This document shows positions 8,705 to 16,729 of a stretch of 64,000 bases of DNA, in pieces. The notes beneath the pieces were generated by a model. That model ran no database searches and was not told the DNA's origin. It was given only the letters and a program-made list of their open reading frames with translations. The stretch spans positions 1,612,001 through 1,676,000 of the forward strand of contig NZ_CP134499.1 in the NCBI RefSeq assembly GCF_031764535.1. Reading direction: 5' to 3'. Source of the DNA: Pseudomonas sp. SG20056. Its GTDB lineage: Bacteria; Pseudomonadota; Gammaproteobacteria; Pseudomonadales; Pseudomonadaceae. Positions within the stretch are counted from its first letter, which is position 1; the number at the start of each line of letters is the position of its first letter. A program made the translations under genes and the position numbers.

Positions 8705-11365
8705 ATGCGCACCGAACAGCCGAAGATGATCTACCTCAAGGACTACCAGGCCCCGGATTATCTGATTGATGAAACGCACCTGACCTTCGAGTTGTTCGAG
8801 GACCATACCTTGGTGCATGCGCAACTGGTGATGCGCCGTAATCCGGCTGCGGGTAGCGGTCTGCCGCCGCTGGTGCTGGACGGTCAGCAGCTTGAGCTGC
8901 TCAGTGTGGCGCTCGACGATCGCGAGCTGAGTGCTGGTGATTACCAGCTGAGCGACAGCCATCTGACCTTGCAGCCCACTAGCGCCAGCTTCGTGATCGA
9001 CAGCAGCGTGCGCATCCACCCGGAAAGCAATACCGCGCTGGAAGGGCTGTACAAATCCAGCGGCATGTTCTGCACCCAGTGCGAGGCCGAGGGCTTTCGC
9101 AAGATCACCTATTACCTCGACCGCCCGGATGTGATGAGCAAGTTCACCACTACCCTGAGCGCCGCGCAGCATGACTACCCGGTGCTGCTGTCCAACGGCA
9201 ACCCGATTGCCAGTGGTCAGGAGGAGGGCGGCCGACACTGGGCGACGTGGGAAGACCCGTTCATGAAGCCGGCCTACCTGTTTGCACTGGTCGCCGGTGA
9301 TCTCTGGTGTGTGGAAGACAGCTTCACCACCATGAGTCAGCGCGAGGTGGCGCTGCGTATTTATGTCGAGCCGGAAAACATCGACAAATGCCAGCACGCC
9401 ATGGACAGCCTGAAGAAATCCATGAAGTGGGATGAGGAGGTCTACGGCCGCGAGTACGACCTGGACATCTTTATGATCGTCGCGGTCAACGACTTCAACA
9501 TGGGTGCCATGGAAAACAAGGGCCTGAATATCTTCAATTCCAGCTGCGTGCTGGCCAAGGCCGAAACCGCCACCGACGCCGCGCATCAGCGCGTTGAAGC
9601 GGTTGTAGCTCACGAATACTTCCACAACTGGTCGGGCAACCGCGTGACCTGCCGCGACTGGTTCCAGCTGTCGCTCAAAGAAGGCTTTACCGTCTTCCGC
9701 GATGCCGAGTTCAGCGCCGATATGCACTCGCGCACGGTCAAACGCATTGAAGACGTGGCCTACTTGCGCACGCACCAGTTCGCCGAAGATGCTGGCCCCA
9801 TGGCCCACCCGGTGCGCCCGGATGCTTTTATGGAAATTTCCAACTTCTACACCCTGACGGTGTACGAGAAAGGCTCGGAAGTCGTGCGCATGATCCGCAC
9901 CCTGGTTGGCGCCGAGGGCTTCCGCAAAGGCAGCGACCTGTACTTCGCACGTCATGATGGCCAGGCGGTGACCTGTGATGACTTTATCCGGGCGATGGAA
10001 GAAGCCAATGGCGTCGATCTGACTCAGTTCAAACGTTGGTACAGCCAGGCCGGCACACCGCGCCTGGAGGTCAGTGAAAGCTACGACGCAGCCGCCAACA
10101 GTTATCGCCTGCACTTCCGCCAGAGCTGCCCGGCTACCCCGGGGCAGGCTGAGAAGCAGCCGTTTGTCATCCCGGTCGAGCTGGCTTTGCTTGATGCTCA
10201 GGGGCGTGAACTGCCGCTGCAACTGGTCAGTGAAGACGCTGCAGTGGGCACTTCCCGCGTGCTGCAGATAACGGAAGCGGAACAGGCGTTTACCTTTGTC
10301 AATCTCGCGGAAAAACCGCTGCCGTCCTTGCTGCGCGGCTTCTCGGCACCGATCAAGCTGAGCTTCCCCTACAGTCGTAATCAGTTGATGTTCCTGATGC
10401 AGCACGACAGTGACGGCTTCAACCGCTGGGAAGCGGGGCAGCAACTGTCCGTGCAAGTGCTGCAGGAGATGATTGACCAGCATCAGCGTGGCGAGCCGTT
10501 GGTGCTTGATCAACGTTTGGTTGAGGCCTACCGCACGCTGCTGGCCGACGATTCGCTGGATCAGGCCATGGTCGCTGAAATGCTCTCGCTGCCAGGTGAA
10601 GCCTATCTGACAGAAATCAGTGCTGTGGCCGATGTCGAAGCCATCCACGCCGCCCGTGAGTTTGCGCGCATGCAACTGTCGGATGCGCTGTTCGATCTGT
10701 TGTGGCAGCGCTATCAACGTAACCGCGAGGTGTCCCGCGCTAGCGCTTATGTGGCTGAGGCCGAACACTTTGCCCGGCGCAGCCTACAGAATATTGCGTT
10801 GTCCTACCTGATGCTCAGCGGCAAGGCTGAGGTGTTGGCGGCTTGTTTGGAGCAGTTCGAGAACGCTGACAATATGACCGAGCGTTTGACTGCGTTGGCG
10901 GTGCTGGTCAATTCGCCGTTCGAAGACGAAAAGGCAACCGCCCTGGCCAGCTTCGCCGATTTCTTCAAGGACAACCCGCTGGTTATGGATCAGTGGTTCA
11001 GCGTACAGGCAGCTTGTGCCTTGCCGGGTGCGCTACAGCGTGTTGAACAACTAATGCAGCATCCGGCGTTTACCCTGAAGAACCCGAATAAGGTTCGTTC
11101 GCTGATCGGTGCGTTTGCCGGGCAGAACCTGCTGGGTTTCCATCAGGCAGATGGCAGTGGCTACCGCTTCCTGGCCGACCAGGTGATTACCCTCAACGCC
11201 CTCAACCCGCAGATCGCGTCGCGTTTGTTAGCGCCGCTGACTCGCTGGGCCAAATACGGCAGTGCTCGTCAGGCGCAGATGAAAGCGCAACTTCAGCGCA
11301 TTCTGGCCTCGGGTGAATTGTCCAGTGATGTCTATGAGGTAGTCAGCAAGAGCTTGGTTGGTTAA
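8705..11365 (+). CDS. pepN: Aminopeptidase N
   Basis: An 886-residue zinc metallopeptidase of family M1, removing N-terminal residues from peptides in the cytoplasm; the length is typical for proteobacterial PepN. The exopeptidase motif GAMEN is at residues 267-271. The zinc motif HEYFHNW begins at 303 (HExxH 303-307), with the third ligand Glu326 in LKEGFTVF. The C-terminal half fits the alpha-helical PepN domain. It follows the DUF2797 gene by 54 bases on the same strand and is followed by a predicted terminator. Very confident. Confidence 0.97.
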   Translation: MRTEQPKMIYLKDYQAPDYLIDETHLTFELFEDHTLVHAQLVMRRNPAAGSGLPPLVLDGQQLELLSVALDDRELSAGDYQLSDSHLTLQPTSASFVIDSSVRIHPESNTALEGLYKSSGMFCTQCEAEGFRKITYYLDRPDVMSKFTTTLSAAQHDYPVLLSNGNPIASGQEEGGRHWATWEDPFMKPAYLFALVAGDLWCVEDSFTTMSQREVALRIYVEPENIDKCQHAMDSLKKSMKWDEEVYGREYDLDIFMIVAVNDFNMGAMENKGLNIFNSSCVLAKAETATDAAHQRVEAVVAHEYFHNWSGNRVTCRDWFQLSLKEGFTVFRDAEFSADMHSRTVKRIEDVAYLRTHQFAEDAGPMAHPVRPDAFMEISNFYTLTVYEKGSEVVRMIRTLVGAEGFRKGSDLYFARHDGQAVTCDDFIRAMEEANGVDLTQFKRWYSQAGTPRLEVSESYDAAANSYRLHFRQSCPATPGQAEKQPFVIPVELALLDAQGRELPLQLVSEDAAVGTSRVLQITEAEQAFTFVNLAEKPLPSLLRGFSAPIKLSFPYSRNQLMFLMQHDSDGFNRWEAGQQLSVQVLQEMIDQHQRGEPLVLDQRLVEAYRTLLADDSLDQAMVAEMLSLPGEAYLTEISAVADVEAIHAAREFARMQLSDALFDLLWQRYQRNREVSRASAYVAEAEHFARRSLQNIALSYLMLSGKAEVLAACLEQFENADNMTERLTALAVLVNSPFEDEKATALASFADFFKDNPLVMDQWFSVQAACALPGALQRVEQLMQHPAFTLKNPNKVRSLIGAFAGQNLLGFHQADGSGYRFLADQVITLNALNPQIASRLLAPLTRWAKYGSARQAQMKAQLQRILASGELSSDVYEVVSKSLVG

Positions 11366-11411
11366 TTAGTGAGCGGTAACAACCTAGGGTGGCAGCGCCA
11401 CCCTACATAAA

Positions 11412-11438
11412 ACACTCAATGTGTTTGAGTGTTTTTTG
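11412..11438 (+). terminator. Rho-independent terminator after pepN
   Basis: AACACTCAA and TTGAGTGTT form a stem around a short TGTG-containing loop, followed by a run of T (TTTTTTG). A small GGGTGGC-AG-CGCCACCC hairpin immediately upstream near 11387-11404 may add to it. It sits about 50 bases after the pepN stop. Confidence 0.8.
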
Positions 11439-11528
11439 ATCAGTGCATTAACTCTAAAGACCGATCCTGCCTATCTATGTGCAATGCATAGGGTTACAGG
11501 TGCTCATACAGTCCTTTTTAACCTCACT

Positions 11529-11578
11529 AAAGTGTTACCTGGCTTAATCGGGTAACACTTTTTGTGTTACCCGATTAA
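11529..11578 (+). promoter_or_regulatory. Two mutually exclusive hairpins (attenuator-like)
   Basis: Hairpin A pairs AAAGTGTTACC (11529-11539) with GGTAACACTTT (11551-11561), 11 perfect pairs followed by T residues. Hairpin B pairs TTAATCGGGTAACAC (11544-11558) with GTGTTACCCGATTAA (11564-11578), 15 perfect pairs around a TTTTT loop. Both use 11551-11558, so only one can form at a time. The arrangement looks like an attenuator, or like overlapping terminator remnants, in the leader before the DUF1302 gene. No leader peptide or known riboswitch is recognised. Confidence 0.45.
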
Positions 11579-12001
11579 ATGTAAGCAGAGTTTGCGCAAT
11601 ATGGATTGAGCTGCTTGGCTTGACCTTGGCTGATTTGTTTGAAACATCTAGGCGTGCACAACGCAGTAAGGTGACTGATCGCGCCAGATGGTAGGACAAA
11701 ATAGGAAAAATCTGTCACTGCATGGGCTTGCCTGGCTTGTGAATGATCAGTCACAAAGTGGCTTTATAGTTTGGCTGTGTGTTGAGCTGGATTTTTTATA
11801 CGCCTGTTTGAATTGGCACTATGGTTGCAGGGAACTAAATTGATTTGACCTCGTCATGGTGCACGCCAAACAGTGAGGTGCGTGTAAGCGCGTTGGGGGC
11901 TTGCCTTCCAATCAACATTTAAGGCCGTCATCAGTATGGCCATAACGTGCCCCAGCGGTTGGGGTACAAAAAAGATGATCTGTCCACGGAGTAATGTTTC
12001 G
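11579..12001. other. Long non-coding leader before the DUF1302 gene
   Basis: About 420 bases, more AT-rich than the surroundings and with no credible gene. It contains the inverted repeat TTGTGA-N8-TCACAA (11737-11756), a TATAGT at 11765-11770 that could be a -10 element without a good -35, and the CGGAG ribosome-binding site just before 12002. The promoter of the envelope gene set should lie here. Confidence 0.6.
11737..11756. promoter_or_regulatory. Operator-like inverted repeat
   Basis: TTGTGA (11737-11742) and TCACAA (11751-11756) are perfect 6-bp inverted arms with an 8-base spacer, directly upstream of the TATAGT hexamer at 11765. The spacer is two bases longer than in a CRP/Vfr site (TGTGA-N6-TCACA), so no regulator is assigned. 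Confidence 0.3.
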
Positions 12002-13993
12002 ATGGAAATTAAGTCCCGTAAGCCCGTATTGCGTTTCGCACCTGCCAAGGCAGGTTTTGCTTTTGTCGGTCTCCTTCCTCTGCTGGTAGCGGCACATGCC
12101 CAGGCAGTGGAATTCAGCTTCGCCGACGATGAAATCAGCGGCTCCATCGATACCACCGTGTCTTATGGTCAACTTTGGCGCGTACAGGGCCAGGACAAGA
12201 CCAACAACGATATCAACACCAACGACGGTAACCGTAACTTCAATACCGGTCTGGTATCTGAGGTGTTTAAAATCACGACCGATATGGAAGTGACCTACCA
12301 AAACTACGGCGCCTTTGTGCGCGGTACTGCGTTCTATGACACCCAGATCATGGATAAGCGCAACAATTACTACGACACCAGCCTGGCTTATCAGCCAAGC
12401 CAGAACGTACCAAACGATGACAGTTTTACCCGTGGTACTCGTCATTCGGCTGGTCGCAATGCAGAAATCCTTGATGCCTATGTTTACGGTAACTGGGATG
12501 TTGCCGATATGCCGGTTGGCGTGCGCTTCGGTAAGCAGGTATTCAACTGGGGTGAAGGCCTGTTCTACCGCGGTGGGGTAAACACTACTAACCCAGTAGA
12601 TGCCGGTAAGTTCCGTTTGCCAGGTGCAGAAGTCAAAGAAGTGCTGGTTCCTGTTGAGGCGCTGAGCTTTAGCGTTGGCCTGACTGACAATATTTCTATG
12701 GATGCATTCTATCAGTTCAACTGGAAAGAGTCGGCGATTGATCCAGTGGGTACTTATTTCTCTGAGACCGACTTGTTCGGTGAGGGGGGTAATACTGCAT
12801 ATAATGATTTCTCAGGTACTACATTAGCGCCTGCTATCACTGGGTATAATAATTTGGCTGCCGGCGCTTTCGGTGGGCCAGCTCTTGCCGGTGCTCGTGC
12901 AGCAGGTCTCTATCAGAACGGCGTGAATACCTCATTCGGAAATATTCTAAAAGTTGCTGATGTCAATAGTGATTTGAATGCCAAGAATGATGGTCAATAT
13001 GGCCTATCTTTCAAATATATTGCTGAGGAGTTGAACTCTACGGAGTTTGGTGCATATCTCGTTAATTATCATGCCAAAGAGCCGACGATTTACGCTGATT
13101 TGAATGGTTATACAGGTGTCAATGTTAATAACTTGGCTGCTGCTGTTGGTGGTTTAACCAATGCCGTTGGCTTTGCTACTGTAGATATTCTTGGGGCTAC
13201 TCAGGCAAAGCGGGAATATGCTGAAGATATTCGTATGTATGGCTTGAGCTTCAATACAACCCTTAATGAAACCTCTGTTTTCGGTGAGCTGGCATATCGA
13301 CCTAATCTGCCAGTCGGCATTGCAGCTACTAACGATCTTTTAGGCGATCTTGTAATTCAAGGTGCTAAGCTAGCGAATAACTCTGGTCTTATTCCAGGTA
13401 GCGGTACAGCTATTATTTCAGGTGAGCAGATTTCTCGTGACGGTTCTGTAAGTAACTATCGCCGCGTTGAGTCATTCAATCTTTCACTTGGTGCAATTCA
13501 TAATTTTGGTAACGTCCTCAGCTTTGACTCGCTGTTCGGTGTTGCAGAAATTGCTTCCGAGCATTTGCGTGGCGACAGTTTGAAATACACCGGTGTTCGC
13601 TCCACAGCAAACCCGTTTGCTCCACAAACGTACACTCGTTGCATCGCAGGTCGTGCTAATACCTCTTATTCGACCGATGAGGCTATGGCTGAGCAGGATT
13701 GTGCGTCTAGTGATGCTTACGGCTACACGCTGGTACTTTCCGGCACTTGGAACGACGTTTACGCAGGCGTAAACCTGTCGCCGTTCACTGTTTTTAAACA
13801 CGACTTCCAAGGCAACTCGCATCAGACCGGTAACTTTATCGAAGATCGTAAGGCTTACACCGTGGGTCTGCGCGCCAGCTACCTGAATAGCCTGGAAGCT
13901 GAGATTCAATACACCGAGTTTATGGGCGCCGGTCAGAGCAACTCGGGTCGTGACCGCGACAATATCGGCCTGAACGTCAAATATTCCTTCTAA
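12002..13993 (+). CDS. DUF1302 outer-membrane beta-barrel protein
   Basis: A 663-residue exported protein of the DUF1302 family. An N-terminal signal peptide ends near AHAQAVEF. The rest alternates short beta strands with turns and ends in NVKYSF, an aromatic-terminated barrel C-terminus suited to BAM-mediated insertion. The ATG at 12002 follows CGGAG; a longer frame from 11936 lacks a signal-peptide start and is rejected. The gene directly precedes the DUF1329 gene, a pairing that recurs widely in Proteobacteria. The central part (about 12780-13550) falls to roughly 30-45% G+C with codons unlike the flanks, which suggests an exchanged surface-loop segment. It probably acts as the outer-membrane channel or docking protein of the four-gene set; its substrate is unknown. 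Confidence 0.88.
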   Translation: MEIKSRKPVLRFAPAKAGFAFVGLLPLLVAAHAQAVEFSFADDEISGSIDTTVSYGQLWRVQGQDKTNNDINTNDGNRNFNTGLVSEVFKITTDMEVTYQNYGAFVRGTAFYDTQIMDKRNNYYDTSLAYQPSQNVPNDDSFTRGTRHSAGRNAEILDAYVYGNWDVADMPVGVRFGKQVFNWGEGLFYRGGVNTTNPVDAGKFRLPGAEVKEVLVPVEALSFSVGLTDNISMDAFYQFNWKESAIDPVGTYFSETDLFGEGGNTAYNDFSGTTLAPAITGYNNLAAGAFGGPALAGARAAGLYQNGVNTSFGNILKVADVNSDLNAKNDGQYGLSFKYIAEELNSTEFGAYLVNYHAKEPTIYADLNGYTGVNVNNLAAAVGGLTNAVGFATVDILGATQAKREYAEDIRMYGLSFNTTLNETSVFGELAYRPNLPVGIAATNDLLGDLVIQGAKLANNSGLIPGSGTAIISGEQISRDGSVSNYRRVESFNLSLGAIHNFGNVLSFDSLFGVAEIASEHLRGDSLKYTGVRSTANPFAPQTYTRCIAGRANTSYSTDEAMAEQDCASSDAYGYTLVLSGTWNDVYAGVNLSPFTVFKHDFQGNSHQTGNFIEDRKAYTVGLRASYLNSLEAEIQYTEFMGAGQSNSGRDRDNIGLNVKYSF

Positions 13994-14059
13994 ACATAAC
14001 TAGAAAATATCGAGTGCCTGCGGGCACTCGGTTGCTGACTTATTTCACGGAGAATCAAG

Positions 14060-15430
14060 ATGCTGAAAAAGCACACGCTGATTGGTGCAGCCATTGCGCT
14101 GGCACTGTCCGCTGGCAGCGCGTTCGCTGCGGTTTCGCCTGCGGAAGCGGCCAAGTTGGGCGCAAGCCTCACCCCGTTCGGTGCCGAGAAAGCCGGTAAC
14201 GCGGCGGGCACCATTCCTGAGTGGACCGGTGGTATTACTCAGGCGCCAGCGGCTTACAAGACGCCAGGCCAGCACCACGTAGATCCGTTTGCTGATGACA
14301 AGCCATTGTTCACCATCACTAAAGCCAATCTGGATCAGTACAAAGACAACCTGACCCCAGGTCAGATTGCGATGTTCAATACCTATCCGAACAGCTACCA
14401 GATGCCGGTCTATCAGACCCGTCGTTCCGGTTCTGCGCCGCAGTGGGTGTATGACAACACCATCAAGAACGCCAGTACGGCCAAGTTGCTGGATGGCGGT
14501 AACGGCTTCTCCGACGCTTACGGCGGTATCCCGTTCCCGATCCCGCAAAATGGCGTAGAAGCGCTGTGGAACCACATTGCACGCTACCGTGGTACCTACA
14601 TTGTGCGTCGTGCTTCGGAAGTAGCCGTGCAGCGTAACGGCAGCTACTCCCTGGTGACCTCGCAGCAGGAAGCCATGTTCAAGTTCTACAACCCGAAAGG
14701 GACTGCAGCTGACCTGAACAACATCATGTTCTACTACCTGTCCTTCACCAAGAGCCCGGCGCGTCTGGCTGGTGGTGCGGTACTGGTGCACGAAACCCTG
14801 GATCAGGTAAAAGAGCCACGTCAGGCCTGGGGCTATAACGCTGGTCAGCGCCGCGTACGTCGTGCGCCGAACCTGGCCTACGACACTCCGATCGCTGCCG
14901 CTGACGGCCTGCGCACTGCAGACGACACCGACATGATCAACGGTTCGCCAGATCGTTATGACTGGAAGCTGGTAGGCAAAAAGGAAATCTACATTCCTTA
15001 CAACAGCTACAAAGTCACCAGCCCGGACGTCAAGTACAAGGACCTGCTGCAAGTTGGTCACTTGAACCCAGCCTTTACTCGCAACGAGCTGCACCGTGTG
15101 TGGGTAGTCGAGGGTACGCTGAAGTCGGGTTCGCGCCACATCTACTCCAAGCGCACCCTGTTCCTCGACGAGGACAGCTGGCAAGCAGCTGTGGTTGATC
15201 AGTACGACGGTCGTGGCGAGCTTTGGCGCGTTTCGATTGCCTACCTGAAAAACTACTACGACCTGCCGACCACCTGGTCTGCGCTGGATACTTTCCACGA
15301 TCTGCAAGCCCGTCGTTACCACGTGCAGAACCTGGATAACGAAGAGCCAAGCACCATCGACTTCAGCCAGGCTGTGCCGGATGACGGTTACTTCAAACCT
15401 GCTGCGCTGCGTCGCCGCGGTACGCGTTAA
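14060..15430 (+). CDS. DUF1329 periplasmic protein (LolA/LolB-like fold)
   Basis: A 456-residue exported protein of the DUF1329 family, described as outer membrane lipoprotein-sorting-like because the fold resembles LolA/LolB. A clear signal peptide (about residues 1-23) ends in GSAFAAVS. The mature protein has many tyrosines and prolines and family segments such as FPIPQNGVEALWNHIARYRG and VWVVEGTLKSGSRH. It lies 66 bases after the DUF1302 gene, preceded by ACGGAGAATC, and is followed by a strong terminator. It is inferred to be a periplasmic carrier of a lipid or other hydrophobic molecule between the RND protein and the DUF1302 barrel; this role is not proven. Confidence 0.9.
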   Translation: MLKKHTLIGAAIALALSAGSAFAAVSPAEAAKLGASLTPFGAEKAGNAAGTIPEWTGGITQAPAAYKTPGQHHVDPFADDKPLFTITKANLDQYKDNLTPGQIAMFNTYPNSYQMPVYQTRRSGSAPQWVYDNTIKNASTAKLLDGGNGFSDAYGGIPFPIPQNGVEALWNHIARYRGTYIVRRASEVAVQRNGSYSLVTSQQEAMFKFYNPKGTAADLNNIMFYYLSFTKSPARLAGGAVLVHETLDQVKEPRQAWGYNAGQRRVRRAPNLAYDTPIAAADGLRTADDTDMINGSPDRYDWKLVGKKEIYIPYNSYKVTSPDVKYKDLLQVGHLNPAFTRNELHRVWVVEGTLKSGSRHIYSKRTLFLDEDSWQAAVVDQYDGRGELWRVSIAYLKNYYDLPTTWSALDTFHDLQARRYHVQNLDNEEPSTIDFSQAVPDDGYFKPAALRRRGTR

Positions 15431-15448
15431 TCCGCGTGTAGGTTGAGC

Positions 15449-15479
15449 AAAAGGCCGCTACTGTTGTAGCGGCCTTTTG
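15449..15479 (+). terminator. Rho-independent terminator after the DUF1329 gene
   Basis: AAAAGGCCGCTAC and GTAGCGGCCTTTT form a 13-bp perfect stem with loop TGTT, ending in T residues. It separates the DUF1302-DUF1329 pair from the propeller-RND pair, so the second pair should have its own promoter within 15480-15625; no convincing -35/-10 pair could be picked. Confidence 0.9.
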
Positions 15480-15625
15480 CTATTTGTCAGTCCAACAGGG
15501 CATGGTAGACGGGCGGGTTTAACAAAACATAACGTCGCGCCGATTGTCAGGCCTTTTGAAAGCTCAGTAGGATAGGCGCACTGCTATAAGGGTAGTGCTA
15601 CCTATAAGAATAAGGGGGAAGGTAT

Positions 15626-16714
15626 ATGAGTGAGCCCGTCATGCGGCGCACCCAGGCCGGTCGTGTTGTGGGGTTGTCCCGCGCACCGGCGCTCCGCGTC
15701 CACTCACCGATAGCCAAAGCGCTGTCGCTGTGTAGTGTGCTATCCGTGCTGATGTTTACCAGTGCGCCATTGCAGGCTGCCAGCGATGACGCCAGTCATT
15801 TCTCAGTAGCCTCTGCCCAAGCTCAACAAAGTCTGCTGCTGGATGTCGCTAGTCTGGGTAAGCGCCTGGTCACCGTGGGTGATCGTGGGCATATCCTCTA
15901 TTCCGACGACAACGGGGCAAGCTGGGTTCAGGCAAAGGTGCCGACCAAGCAGATGCTCACTGCCGTGTTCTTTATCGACGACAGCCATGGCTGGGCTGTT
16001 GGTCACGATGCACAGATTCTCGCCAGCAGCGATAGCGGCGCTACTTGGGTCAAACAGTTTGAAGACCTTGAGCGTGAAGCGCCGCTGCTGGATGTCTGGT
16101 TCAAGGACCGCAATAACGGTTATGCCGTAGGCGCATACGGCGCCTTGTTGGAAACCACCGATGGCGGTGCCAACTGGGAAGATGTCAGCGACCGCATGGA
16201 CAACGAAGACGCCTACCACCTCAACGCCATTGTCGAAGTTAAAGACTCCGGCCTGTTTATTGTGGGCGAACAGGGTGCGATGTTCCGTTCCCCGGATTGG
16301 GGCCAGACCTGGGAAACCTTGGAAGGCCCTTACGAGGGCTCGCTATTCGGTGCTCTAGGCACTGATGAAGCCGGTGCGCTGCTGGTTTATGGCCTGCGTG
16401 GGCATCTGTTCCGTTCGGCAGACTTTGGTACGACCTGGCAGGCAATCAGCCTGAACACGGCCAACAATGGCCCTCTGGAGTTTGGTCTGGCTGACGGCAA
16501 TCGTCTGGCTGACGGCTCCATTGTGGTGGTTGGGCATGGCGGTACCGTACTCAAGAGCACCGACAACGGCCGCAATTTCAGTGTGACCAATCGTGCCGAC
16601 CGGCTTTCGCTGGCAGGCGTTGCAGCAATGGAAAACGGCAATCTGATTCTGGTAGGGCAGGGTGGTGTTCATGCTGCTACGCCTACTGGCGCCGATCTGG
16701 GCCAACAACAATAA
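15626..16714 (+). CDS. YCF48-like Asp-box beta-propeller protein
   Basis: A 362-residue exported protein with at least six Asp-box motifs (S/T-x-D-x-G-x-x-W/F): SDDNGASW, SSDSGATW, TTDGGANW, SPDWGQTW, SADFGTTW and STDNGRNF. These indicate a beta-propeller of the YCF48/BNR type. The N-terminus has a long basic region before a hydrophobic stretch ending near LQAASDD, a late signal peptide. GGGGGAAGG precedes the ATG at 15626. Only 15 bases separate it from the RND gene, so the two form an operon. In photosynthetic organisms YCF48 helps assemble photosystem II; here a scaffold or assembly role in the envelope transporter is inferred. Confidence 0.88.
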   Translation: MSEPVMRRTQAGRVVGLSRAPALRVHSPIAKALSLCSVLSVLMFTSAPLQAASDDASHFSVASAQAQQSLLLDVASLGKRLVTVGDRGHILYSDDNGASWVQAKVPTKQMLTAVFFIDDSHGWAVGHDAQILASSDSGATWVKQFEDLEREAPLLDVWFKDRNNGYAVGAYGALLETTDGGANWEDVSDRMDNEDAYHLNAIVEVKDSGLFIVGEQGAMFRSPDWGQTWETLEGPYEGSLFGALGTDEAGALLVYGLRGHLFRSADFGTTWQAISLNTANNGPLEFGLADGNRLADGSIVVVGHGGTVLKSTDNGRNFSVTNRADRLSLAGVAAMENGNLILVGQGGVHAATPTGADLGQQQ

Positions 16715-16729
16715 GCCGGGAGCCTTTGC

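Noticed and set aside
8360-10768. 802-codon open frame on the minus strand opposite pepN and the DUF2797 gene
   Set aside because: It is the codon-phase mirror of two well-supported genes on the plus strand, its protein has no recognisable motif, and such frames are common opposite G+C-rich genes.
11605-11625. Sigma-54-like promoter (TTGGCTTGACCTTGGC)
   Set aside because: GG and GC are at the right distance but the -12 part is TTGGC and not TTGC, so the match to the consensus is poor.
11738-11755. CRP/Vfr binding site
   Set aside because: TGTGA and TCACA are separated by eight bases; the CRP/Vfr site needs six.
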